Source of the DNA: Alphaproteobacteria bacterium
GTDB lineage: Bacteria; Pseudomonadota; Alphaproteobacteria; Rs-D84
DNA: 19,016 bases
Direction of reading: 5' to 3'
Assembly: GCA_016285415.1 (NCBI GenBank)
Contig: JAEEQU010000010.1
Coordinates: 1 to 19,016 of the forward strand
The translations under genes were made by a program, and so were the position numbers. The notes under the pieces are model-generated. The model saw only the letters and a list, made by a program, of their open reading frames with translations. It ran no database searches and had not been told where the DNA came from. Positions 1 to 7,200 of this stretch are shown in pieces; position 1 is the first letter of the stretch, and each line of letters begins with the position of its first letter.

Positions 1-173
1 TCCATATCCAGATAATCATCACGCAAAATTTTTACCTGTTTTCCAACCTGAAATTCGTCTATTTTTCTATTTTTGAACAATGAAATTTTCTGCGCCACAG
101 ATTTACCATCCGATATTATCAGATTCCTTTTTTGCCCTTCGTCATAAATCTGTATGATACTATACAAGTGCAT
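1..173 (-). CDS. Unknown protein, N-terminal part only (runs off left edge)
   Basis: An open frame on the minus strand begins MHLYSIIQIYDEGQKRNL and stays open for 57 codons to the window edge, so its length and C-terminus are unknown. I do not recognise the family. The visible part is mixed hydrophilic sequence with many Lys, Asp and Ile residues, without a signal peptide or membrane segment. I chose the ATG at 171-173 because AAAAGG sits 7 nt upstream and a plausible promoter lies just before it. In-frame ATGs at 276-278 and 324-326 also exist and the frame is open through them, but they lack a Shine-Dalgarno sequence and overlap the promoter region of the divergent gene. The extended reading looks protein-like (for example ALLGKIVRAKGNN), so a longer start cannot be excluded. 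Confidence 0.55.
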   Translation of the reverse strand, partial: MHLYSIIQIYDEGQKRNLIISDGKSVAQKISLFKNRKIDEFQVGKQVKILRDDYLDM

Positions 174-195
174 ATTATTACCTTTTGCACGAACA

Positions 196-223
196 ATCTT
201 ACCTAACAAAGCAAAATATGCAA
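196..223 (-). promoter_or_regulatory. Candidate promoter of the left-edge gene
   Basis: On the minus strand TTGCAT (218-223) and TAAGAT (196-201) are separated by 16 nt. Transcription would start near 189, giving a very short leader that holds the AAAAGG ribosome-binding site. It fits the chosen start at 173. Found by eye only. Confidence 0.4.
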
Positions 224-233
224 TAAAAAACTC

Positions 234-262
234 TTGCGAGGCCGCCGTATTTCTGATAAAAT
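234..262 (+). promoter_or_regulatory. Candidate sigma-70-type promoter of the coiled-coil gene
   Basis: TTGCGA (234-239), a 17-nt spacer and TAAAAT (257-262), with TG at 254-255 making an extended -10 (TGATAAAAT). The start would be near 269, giving a leader of about 100 nt. The same TGATAAAAT string occurs upstream of the minus-strand barrel gene near 15574. Confidence 0.5.
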
Positions 263-324
263 AAACACTAGAATTCATGTAGGGGGATTCTTCAAATTTA
301 TTTACATTAACCCGATACGGCGGC
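241..324. repeat. Widely spaced 10-bp perfect inverted repeat
   Basis: GCCGCCGTAT (241-250) is exactly complementary to ATACGGCGGC (315-324), with 64 nt between them. The left arm lies in the spacer of the predicted promoter and the right arm in the predicted leader. A tandem 8-bp repeat, GGCGATTG twice (331-346), follows. This could be a paired operator or a chance GC-rich match in an AT-rich stretch. Confidence 0.45.
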
Positions 325-371
325 ATGTCTGGCGATTGGGCGATTGTGGAACAATAACAAAAGGACAAAAA

Positions 372-2090
372 ATGTTGTATAAAAACGCACTTGTTGGAAT
401 AATTACCGCATTAGTTTACAGCAGTGGGATTGCATTTGGCGCATCCGCCACCCGCGGCGGCAGTTTACGTATCAGTACGTCATCCCAAACACCGACCACG
501 AAAACATCGGTGGCCCAGCCTGCGACACCACAAATGGTTGGAAATCCGACACGTGTTTCTGAATCATACGGCGATGCTGGTCTTGTCAAATTGAACAAAT
601 TAACAGGTTCCACCGCCGAAGCACGCAACATTTTAAACGCACTGGAAAATCGCGTTAATGATTTGTCCGTTGGTTATAATTCTTTGGATAATCAGTATGA
701 ACAATTAAGCACCGATGTTGATTATGCGTCAAAAACTGCGACATCTGCGAAAACAATTGCGGAAAGCGCCCGCGACCAACTTAATAGAAAAATGAATTAT
801 GGTGATTTTAATACCGCATTTGATGCGCGTGCCACAGAACAACAATTGGCTGACCAACCGTATGTTGCAAACTATGTTGATACCAATGTTCAAAAACCAG
901 ACCTTAGCAATTATTATAACAAGGCATCTATAGATCAACTGTTAGACAACAAGATAAACAAAGGTTCCGATTTTTCCGCAATGTTTACTCAGCAACTGGC
1001 AAATCAAAACTTGGCTGATGCCGCCACAGTGGACGCGGTTTCTGATCATGTTACAAGTGTAGAAAATAAAGTCACCGCGGTAGAAAACAAAATTAATTCC
1101 GCACAACAAAGCATAAACGCCATCACGGAACAAAACACCACAACGGCAAACAAAATTACCGCCGCAGAAAATCAAATTAGCGAATTGGCAAATAAAATAA
1201 CCACCGCGGAACAAAACATCAACAGCGCTGCGGAACAAAATGCAACAACGGCAAACAAAATTACCGCCGCAGAAAATCAAATTAGCGAATTGGCAAATAA
1301 AATAACCACCGCGGAAGGAAACATCACCACCGCCGCGCAACAAAATACCACAACGGCAAACAAAGTTACCGCTTTAGAAAACAAAATTACTTCTATGGAA
1401 GCGAGCAATGAAACCTTGACTCAATTCAAAGATAATGTCGCATTAACCGCTGACAATTTATCATCCAAGGTTCCAGAACTTTTCCAGCAGATAAATGCCG
1501 CCACCGCCAAGGCCGAAGAAGCATTGGCACAAGCCGGTAGTGGTACAGGTACCCCAATGGATCAAAGCACATTTAACACTTATCTGGAAAATAATACCAA
1601 CGTCGTTTTCAAAGATAATGCTGACTTTGTTGGTTTAAAAGACAATGCGTTGACACCAAGTAACTTTGCAGCAAAAATGAATGACCTGATGCAACGGTTA
1701 AGCAATGTTGAAACAGCGGCGGCCGAGGCCAAAAATACCGCAAACAGTGCATCTGAATTGGCAACAAACGCGAAAAACACTGCAGAAAGTGTATCTGAAT
1801 TAGCGACAAGCGCAAAAACAACCGCCGAAGGTGCCGCAGCATTGGCGACGAACGCGAAAAACGCTGCTGATAGTGCCGCAACATTGGCAACAAATGCAAA
1901 GAATTCTGCTGATAGCGCCGCAGAACTAGCTGCTAGCGCGAAGACCACCGCAGAAAGTGCATCTGAATTAGCGACAAATGCACAAACCACCGCCGAAGGT
2001 GCCGCGGCATTGGCTGGCGAAGCAAAAGATTTGGCTGAAACCGCAGATGCCAAAGCCCAACAGGCATTAGATCGCGAAACCGCTAACTAA
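372..2090 (+). CDS. Exported repeat-containing coiled-coil, fibre-like protein
   Basis: The 572-residue product starts at ATG 372, preceded by AAAAGGA (358-365 region). An in-frame TTG at 234 was rejected because it lies in the promoter. Residues 1-24 form a signal peptide ending in GIAFGA. A Ser/Thr-rich linker follows, then long helical, Ala/Asn/Gln/Thr-rich segments. Residues 181-192 (YYNKASIDQLLD) resemble the YYTKxEVDxLL motif common in trimeric phage tail fibres and adhesin stalks. Residues 257-361 hold a 35-residue repeat in two full copies and a partial third. Residues 455-552 hold seven 14-residue repeats of the form xTAESASELATNAK. There is no Cys or Trp in the mature protein, and no YadA-type barrel, lipobox, LPXTG or terminal membrane anchor. 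I infer an elongated periplasmic or surface rod; the function is unknown. Confidence 0.85.
   Translation: MLYKNALVGIITALVYSSGIAFGASATRGGSLRISTSSQTPTTKTSVAQPATPQMVGNPTRVSESYGDAGLVKLNKLTGSTAEARNILNALENRVNDLSVGYNSLDNQYEQLSTDVDYASKTATSAKTIAESARDQLNRKMNYGDFNTAFDARATEQQLADQPYVANYVDTNVQKPDLSNYYNKASIDQLLDNKINKGSDFSAMFTQQLANQNLADAATVDAVSDHVTSVENKVTAVENKINSAQQSINAITEQNTTTANKITAAENQISELANKITTAEQNINSAAEQNATTANKITAAENQISELANKITTAEGNITTAAQQNTTTANKVTALENKITSMEASNETLTQFKDNVALTADNLSSKVPELFQQINAATAKAEEALAQAGSGTGTPMDQSTFNTYLENNTNVVFKDNADFVGLKDNALTPSNFAAKMNDLMQRLSNVETAAAEAKNTANSASELATNAKNTAESVSELATSAKTTAEGAAALATNAKNAADSAATLATNAKNSADSAAELAASAKTTAESASELATNAQTTAEGAAALAGEAKDLAETADAKAQQALDRETAN
1140..1391 (+). repeat. 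105-bp in-frame direct repeats (2 full copies plus a partial third)
   Basis: Copies begin at 1140, 1245 and 1350, exactly 105 bp (35 codons) apart. The segment 1140-1211 matches 1245-1316 without a difference over 72 bp. The third copy diverges after about 40 bp. Protein core: TTANKITAAENQISELANKI. The near identity at synonymous sites points to a recent duplication inside the gene. Confidence 0.85.
1734..2027 (+). repeat. Seven tandem 42-bp (14-residue) repeats
   Basis: Units start at 1734, 1776, 1818, 1860, 1902, 1944 and 1986. Each encodes a 14-residue block such as NTAESVSELATSAK or TTAEGAAALATNAK. Fourteen residues are two heptads, with Ala/Leu/Val at the core positions, so a continuous coiled coil or amphipathic helix is expected. 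The units differ more in DNA than the 105-bp repeats do and are probably older. Confidence 0.8.
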
Positions 2091-2104
2091 AGATAAAAAG
2101 GAAT

Positions 2105-2138
2105 AAAAAACATCGGGCAGAAATGCCCGATGTTTTTT
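2105..2138 (+). terminator. Strong intrinsic terminator of the coiled-coil gene
   Basis: AACATCGGGCA (2109-2119), loop GAAA, and TGCCCGATGTT (2124-2134) form a perfect 11-bp stem running into T6. The flanking A and T tracts extend the pairing to 15 bp, so it may also act on the opposite strand. Confidence 0.9.
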
Positions 2139-2164
2139 CGTATTCAAATCCATAACCATAAAAT

Positions 2165-2188
2165 AAACGGTCGCCATTGCGACCGTTT
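2165..2188 (-). terminator. Terminator of the rpsB-tsf operon
   Basis: AAACGGTCGC (2165-2174), a 4-nt loop and GCGACCGTTT (2179-2188) form a perfect 10-bp stem. Read on the minus strand it is followed by ATTTTATG, moderately U-rich. The same stem recurs at 12346-12369. Confidence 0.75.
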
Positions 2189-2221
2189 ACACTTATCACT
2201 AACCACTTACACTAACAACTA
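2165..2221 (-). repeat. Stop-anchored intergenic repeat module, copy 1
   Basis: Read on the minus strand, the tsf stop TAG is followed at once by TTGTTAGTGTAAGTGG, then TTAGTGATAAGTGT, then the AAACGGTCGC hairpin. The tail carries stop codons in all three frames. Closely related tails, also starting at stop codons, are at 12291-12327 (+) and 12370-12402 (-). I know no named element with this sequence. Confidence 0.65.
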
Positions 2222-3088
2222 GTTCAACATTTTTGCAACTTCATCAGCCAGATTGTCTTCACGTTTTTCAATACCTTCGCCAAGGACGAAATACGCAAAG
2301 CCCGCCAATTTACCACCGGCTTCGTTCAAAACCTGCTTTACTGTCTTGCTTGGGTCCATAACAAATGGCTGTTCTTCTAATACGGATTCGCCATACCATT
2401 TCTGGATACGACCACCAACCATCTTTTCAACAATGTTTTCTGGTTTACCTGCGGTGGCACCTGATTCAATAAATACCTTCTTTTCACGTTCAACCGCCGC
2501 CGGATCAACATCAGCAATCGTCATAAATTCTGGTTTGTTTGCCGCGATGTGCATCGCAATCTTTGGACCAATTTCTGCGATTTTATCAGAATCACCGTCT
2601 ATTGCAACGGCAACACCAATTTGCCCCATGCCTGGAACCAATGCATTGTGAATATAACTGAAAATATGTTGACCTGAAACCTTTGCGATACGGCGCAGAT
2701 TCATATTTTCACCAATTGTCGCGATTGTCGCCGCGATATCATCTTTGACCGCCGCCAATGTTTTATCAAAATCACCAGACAATTCCAATGCTTTGTTTGC
2801 AACATCTGCAACTAACTTTTGGAATTTGTCGTTTTTCGCAACGAAATCTGTTTCCGCGTTCAATTCAACAACGCAACCCATATTGTCGCATTTTACAACG
2901 GTAACCAACCCAGATGCCGCAACACGTCCGGCCTTGGATGCCGCCTTGACAATACCTTTCTGGCGCAGCCAATCCGCCGCGGCTTCAATATCACCATTGT
3001 TTTCAATCAATGCTTTTTTGCAGTCCATCATACCTGCAGATGTTTTTTCACGAAGTTCTTGAATAAGTTTTGCGGTTACTTCTGCCAT
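2219..3088 (-). CDS. tsf: Translation elongation factor Ts (EF-Ts)
   Basis: EF-Ts is the nucleotide-exchange factor that releases GDP from EF-Tu. The 289-residue product begins MAEVTAKLIQELREKTSAGM and matches the family's normal length (E. coli, 283). The N-terminal UBA-like region carries the conserved TSAGMMDCKKAL (residues 16-27). The conserved TDFVAKN motif, which contacts the EF-Tu nucleotide domain, is at 80-86. The core domain follows, with typical HIAANKPEF and AGFAYFVLGEG segments. The start at 3088 has GGGAG about 8 nt upstream; the frame is open further up to 3142, but that reading lies in the rpsB-tsf spacer. It is transcribed with rpsB, 77 bp downstream of it. The stop codon TAG is the first base triplet of the intergenic repeat module. 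Confidence 0.98.
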   Translation of the reverse strand: MAEVTAKLIQELREKTSAGMMDCKKALIENNGDIEAAADWLRQKGIVKAASKAGRVAASGLVTVVKCDNMGCVVELNAETDFVAKNDKFQKLVADVANKALELSGDFDKTLAAVKDDIAATIATIGENMNLRRIAKVSGQHIFSYIHNALVPGMGQIGVAVAIDGDSDKIAEIGPKIAMHIAANKPEFMTIADVDPAAVEREKKVFIESGATAGKPENIVEKMVGGRIQKWYGESVLEEQPFVMDPSKTVKQVLNEAGGKLAGFAYFVLGEGIEKREDNLADEVAKMLN

Positions 3089-3117
3089 TTTAATCTCCCA
3101 TATTTGATTGTTGTCTG

Positions 3118-3144
3118 GGTTGCCCAGTTTTGCCCTGGGCAACC
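3118..3144 (-). other. Stem-loop in the rpsB-tsf spacer
   Basis: GGTTGCCCA and TGGGCAACC (3118-3126 and 3136-3144) form a 9-bp perfect stem with a 9-nt loop. On the transcribed minus strand no U-run follows, so it is more likely an attenuator-like or mRNA-processing or stability element between the two cistrons than a full terminator. Hairpins at this place are known in rpsB-tsf operons of other bacteria. Confidence 0.6.
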
Positions 3145-3165
3145 TATTTATTTACTAGAACAGAA

Positions 3166-4023
3166 TTATTTGTCGGACTTTTCTGCTTTATCCGCCAATT
3201 TTTCACGACGTTCCGCGCGTGACGCAGATGCCTTGGATTTTTGTTTGGCTTCTTTGTCTTTGATTTCGTCTTCTAATGCGTCGTGCTCATCATCCATAGA
3301 TGCCTCAACCTTTTTACCGGCCGCACCACCAAGACGTTTTTCAATACCCGACAAAATTGCATCCACGAACAAATCGCAATACAGTTGTGTTGCGCGTGCC
3401 GCGTCATCATTACCTGGAACGGGGTAATCAACCATTTCTGGATTTGCATTTGTATCACAAATAGCAATTGTTGGAATATCCAGATTTCTTGCTTCACGAA
3501 CCGCGTTCATTTCACGTGGAACGTCAATAACAATCATAACCTGTGGAACCCCATGCATATCCAAAATACCACCGAAAATATCGCGCAACTTCGCAACTTC
3601 TTTGGTCATAACGCCGACTTCTTTCTTGGTCAGGCCCAATTTATCGGCATTTTCAATATCGGCTTCCATCTTTTTCAGACGGCGAATAGATTGTGAAACG
3701 GTTGTCCAATTGGTCAACATACCACCCAACCAACGATTGTTCACATAGAATTGACCGCAACGTTCGGCCGCATCTTTGACGATATCTTTGGCTTGGTGCT
3801 TGGTTGCGACAAATAAAACCTTGCCACCGGCGGCCGCGATTGCTTCCAATGCGACCAACGCACGATATAACAACGGCGCAGTTTTATTCAAATTGATAAT
3901 ATGAATTTTATCTTTGACGCCATAAACATAAGGTGTCATAAGTGGGTTCCAACGACGAGTATGATGTCCAAAGTGAACACCGGCCTCCATCAATTGTTGC
4001 ATAGTAAAAGTTGGCAATGCCAT
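3166..4023 (-). CDS. rpsB: 30S ribosomal protein S2
   Basis: S2 binds late in 30S assembly and anchors protein S1 at the mRNA exit side. The 285-residue product begins MALPTFTMQQLMEAGVHFG and holds the family signatures GVHFGHHTRRWNP (residues 15-27), NNRWLGGMLTNW, and PTIAICDTNANPEMVDYPVPGNDDA. The start at 4023 is supported by AAAGGA about 7 nt upstream; the longer open reading to 4170 crosses the promoter. Compared with E. coli (241 residues) it has a C-terminal extension from about residue 237, rich in Lys, Glu, Asp and Ala and probably disordered. Such extensions are seen in some alphaproteobacteria. It is the first gene of the rpsB-tsf operon. Confidence 0.98.
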   Translation of the reverse strand: MALPTFTMQQLMEAGVHFGHHTRRWNPLMTPYVYGVKDKIHIINLNKTAPLLYRALVALEAIAAAGGKVLFVATKHQAKDIVKDAAERCGQFYVNNRWLGGMLTNWTTVSQSIRRLKKMEADIENADKLGLTKKEVGVMTKEVAKLRDIFGGILDMHGVPQVMIVIDVPREMNAVREARNLDIPTIAICDTNANPEMVDYPVPGNDDAARATQLYCDLFVDAILSGIEKRLGGAAGKKVEASMDDEHDALEDEIKDKEAKQKSKASASRAERREKLADKAEKSDK

Positions 4024-4131
4024 GATATATCCTTTTATTTCTGTTGTTATCCTCGCCATCTGGGGATGAAAACCGGTCGCCCGGACAGAAATTCCCACGA
4101 TGGTTGTGTTCTTCGCACCCAAAAGGCACGT
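4024..4131 (-). promoter_or_regulatory. rpsB 5' leader, possible S2 autoregulation site
   Basis: About 108 nt lie between the predicted transcription start and the rpsB ATG, more GC-rich than the flanks. It contains short self-complementary stretches (GGCACGTGCC, CCGGGCGACCGG). In other bacteria S2 represses its own operon by binding the leader. I cannot match this leader to a described structure by eye. Confidence 0.35.
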
Positions 4132-4137
4132 GCCCGC

Positions 4138-4166
4138 ATAATATGACAAAAAAAGAAAAAATGCAA
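4138..4166 (-). promoter_or_regulatory. rpsB promoter
   Basis: On the minus strand TTGCAT (4161-4166), a 17-nt T-rich spacer and TATTAT (4138-4143). This is a near-consensus promoter with optimal spacing, as expected for a ribosomal protein operon. Confidence 0.7.
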
Positions 4167-4197
4167 GCAAAATTTTGATTTTTCTTAAATAAAAAAC

Positions 4198-4225
4198 TTG
4201 AGTTTTCAGATTTATATTCTAACAT
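4198..4225 (+). promoter_or_regulatory. Weak candidate promoter of the A2M-pbpC operon
   Basis: TTGAGT (4198-4203), 16 nt, TAACAT (4220-4225). The match is modest and other pairings are possible in this AT-rich divergent region. The ribosome-binding site GGGGA (4246-4250) precedes the ATG at 4259. Confidence 0.3.
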
Positions 4226-4258
4226 ACATTTAAACATACAGGATTGGGGATTTTTAAT

Positions 4259-7200
4259 ATGAGAAAAGTCACAGGCAGATTTGCCATAAAACTACTAAGA
4301 ATTGTCGTTCTTTTGGTTGCGGTTGCGTTTGTTGGAACGCTTGCCTATAACCATTTATTCACAGGCAATCAAACAATTACGCGTTTTGATTTGTCGGTTA
4401 CGGATGGGGTTGCGTCCAAATTAAGTGCCGATAATTTGGTTATATTGTCCGATGATATCCCCGATGTAAACAATAATCGCGAAATTGTATCGGCACGTCC
4501 ATTGCGCGTGTCATACGATATTGCATCTGGCCCGTACAGTACACCGTTTCGCGAAGATTTAACGGAAAAAGATTTGGCCAAAAACATCCGTATTTTTCCG
4601 GCAATTCGTGGTCGTTGGGTAATTGATAATCCATTTGAAATATCGTTCCGCCCCGAACAAGATTGGCCGGCCGCAACACGTTTCAATGTAAAAATTGATG
4701 AAAATCTGTTTGCAACTGATGCAAGACCAAACAAAATTCGTTTTTCTTTCAAAACCGCACCCATTACGGCGCACACAGACCTGTTCAACATCTATCCATT
4801 GCCAGGTGGCGATAAATATGTTGTCGGTGTCGCGGTAATATCATTTGATTATCCAATTCAAACACGCGATTTTGCCGATAAAGCATTGGTTCGTTTGGAT
4901 GGACGACGCATTGATTTTACGGTAAAATTTGACCGTTATATGCGCACCGCGGTCATACGCACATCACCAATTCAAATCAAGGATGAACCACAAACACTGC
5001 GTCTTAAAATAAACAGAATTTCTGATGCAGACGGCAAATCCAAGACCGACAAAATAACCGAAAAAATTATCATAGATTCTGCAGATAATTTCTTTAAAGT
5101 ATCCGACTTTACAACCATAACCGCCGACGATAAAAACGGCAATCCACGACAATTGGTCTTGGTAAACATGACCGCGGCGGCGCACCGTAATACAAATTGG
5201 GGTCGGTATATTTCGGCATACCTATTACCACGGAATACCGCCGACGAAGACGCGGATGCCGAACCACATGAATGGGCGGACGACGAAATCACACCTGATG
5301 TTATAAACAAGGCAAAGAAAATCAACCTTACGCATAGTGATTTTGTAAATCCATCTGGTGTTCATTTATATGCATTTTCATACGATGTAAATGATAATGT
5401 GCCACGTTATATATATGTATCTATTAAACCGGGAATAAATTCTGCAAATGGATTCACCACGCGTAACAGTGTCGCCGGCGTTATGCAGGTCGCATACCCA
5501 AAACGCAGTGTCACCATCGCAGGCAGTGGCGCGCTGTTATCACTGGCCGGTGACAAACAATTAGGCATTGTTGCACGTGGTGGTGTTGAAACCGCATATG
5601 TAAATTTATACAAAGTTGAATCCAGTGAACTAAACCACCTTATTACACAAACATATAATTTATTTTCAGACCTTAATTTCCGTGAAAATTGGACATTTAA
5701 TGCCTATGATATGGCAACCGTATTTCAAAAGAAAATAACTTTTTCTGATACCAGTATGAATCATGTAAATTACGCGTCTTTGAATTTGGGTGAATATCTG
5801 GATCGAACATACAGTGATAAAACCGGAATATTCATTGTAAAAACCAGTACTGGCAACAACGACGACACATATTCAGACAACAGATTAATATTGCTGACCG
5901 ATTTGGGAATAATTCGGAAAATAAATCTTGATAGATCTTCGGCGGTATTTGTTTCATATTTATCCAGTGGCAAACCAGCCCAAGATGTTGATGTAACCGT
6001 CCTTGGCCGTAATGGTTATCCAATCTGGGCGGGTGCAACAAATGCCGACGGGCGCGTTGATATTCCGTTCTTTTCGTGGTCCGAATATCGCAACAGCAAA
6101 GAACCTGTCGCCATCGTTGCGCGCCACGATTCTGATGTATCGTTTATTCCGTACAATGCGGACAGCGCACAATTCGTTGAATATTCCAAATTTGATATCG
6201 GCGGTGCATACGCATCAACCGAAACGCCATTAAAATCTTTCGTGTTTTCTGACCGTGGCATTTACAGACCTGGTGAAAAATTAAATATCGGTGCAATTAT
6301 TGAAAACAAAACATTTACATCTGTGGCGGGGATTCCAATTAAAATTGAAATATCTGATCCGCGTGGTCGCACAATATTTGACCGAAAAATTTCATTGACC
6401 GCGGATGGCATGATAGATGTTATGTACAAATTATCCCAAGACGCACCACTTGGCAGATATCAGGTCGGTCTTTACACACTGAATGGACGCGGACGTATTG
6501 AAGATACAATTGGTACTGGAAACTTTACGGTCCAAGAATTCGTGCCCGACACAATGAAAATGAACGCCACGGTAAATAAAAACAAGGGATGGATTTCACC
6601 AAACAATATTACCGCAAACGTGTCATTAAATAATTTGTATGGAACACCTGCGACCGACCGTCGCATTTCGGCCAGTGCATCTTTATACCCAACAGATTTT
6701 TCGTTTGACGATTATCGTGGTTATAAATTTACACCGAATTTTATCAAAAATGGGGTGATGTCTGATGGGTTTGCAAATTCATCACAAACATTTGTGACCG
6801 ATATTGATAATGTCCGCACTGATGAAAACGGCAATGCCGTATTAGACATTAAATTTGATCGTGAAATTCCGGCGGGGACATACACATTAAATTTAAAGGT
6901 CAATGGATTTGAAGCGGGCGACGGCAAAAGCATCCAAACAATTATAACATCACGCGTATCTAACTTTGATTACTTGGTTGGGTATCGCACCGCATCTGAT
7001 TTGAATTATGTAAAACGCAACTCCACGCACAAGGTTAAATTGGTGGCAATTGACAACACACTGACCGCAATAGATGCAAATGATTTAACCATGAAGTTGG
7101 TTCGCCGTGATAATCTGATTAGTTTGATTAAAGATTTTAATAATAACTATAAATATCAAACTATTTCACACGACACCATTGTCCGCCAATCGCAAATGGG

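Noticed and set aside
174..326. Longer N-terminus for the left-edge gene (ATG at 278 or 326)
   Set aside because: No Shine-Dalgarno at either; they overlap the divergent promoter. Kept only as an alternative, since the open frame reads plausibly.
234..371. N-terminal extension of the coiled-coil protein from TTG 234
   Set aside because: It would put residues before a clear signal peptide and start within the -35 box; ATG 372 has AAAAGGA.
1140..2027. Regular repeats that could suggest a CRISPR array
   Set aside because: The repeats are contiguous, in frame and multiples of three, with no unique spacers and no cas genes nearby.
942..2053. Long antisense open frames opposite the coiled-coil gene (942-1343, 1580-2053)
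   Set aside because: They mirror the sense repeats, lack ribosome-binding sites and give repetitive, unlikely proteins; the sense frame has a signal peptide, start site and terminator.
3118..3144. Hairpin between rpsB and tsf as a full terminator
   Set aside because: No U-run follows on the transcribed strand, and it would cut off tsf.
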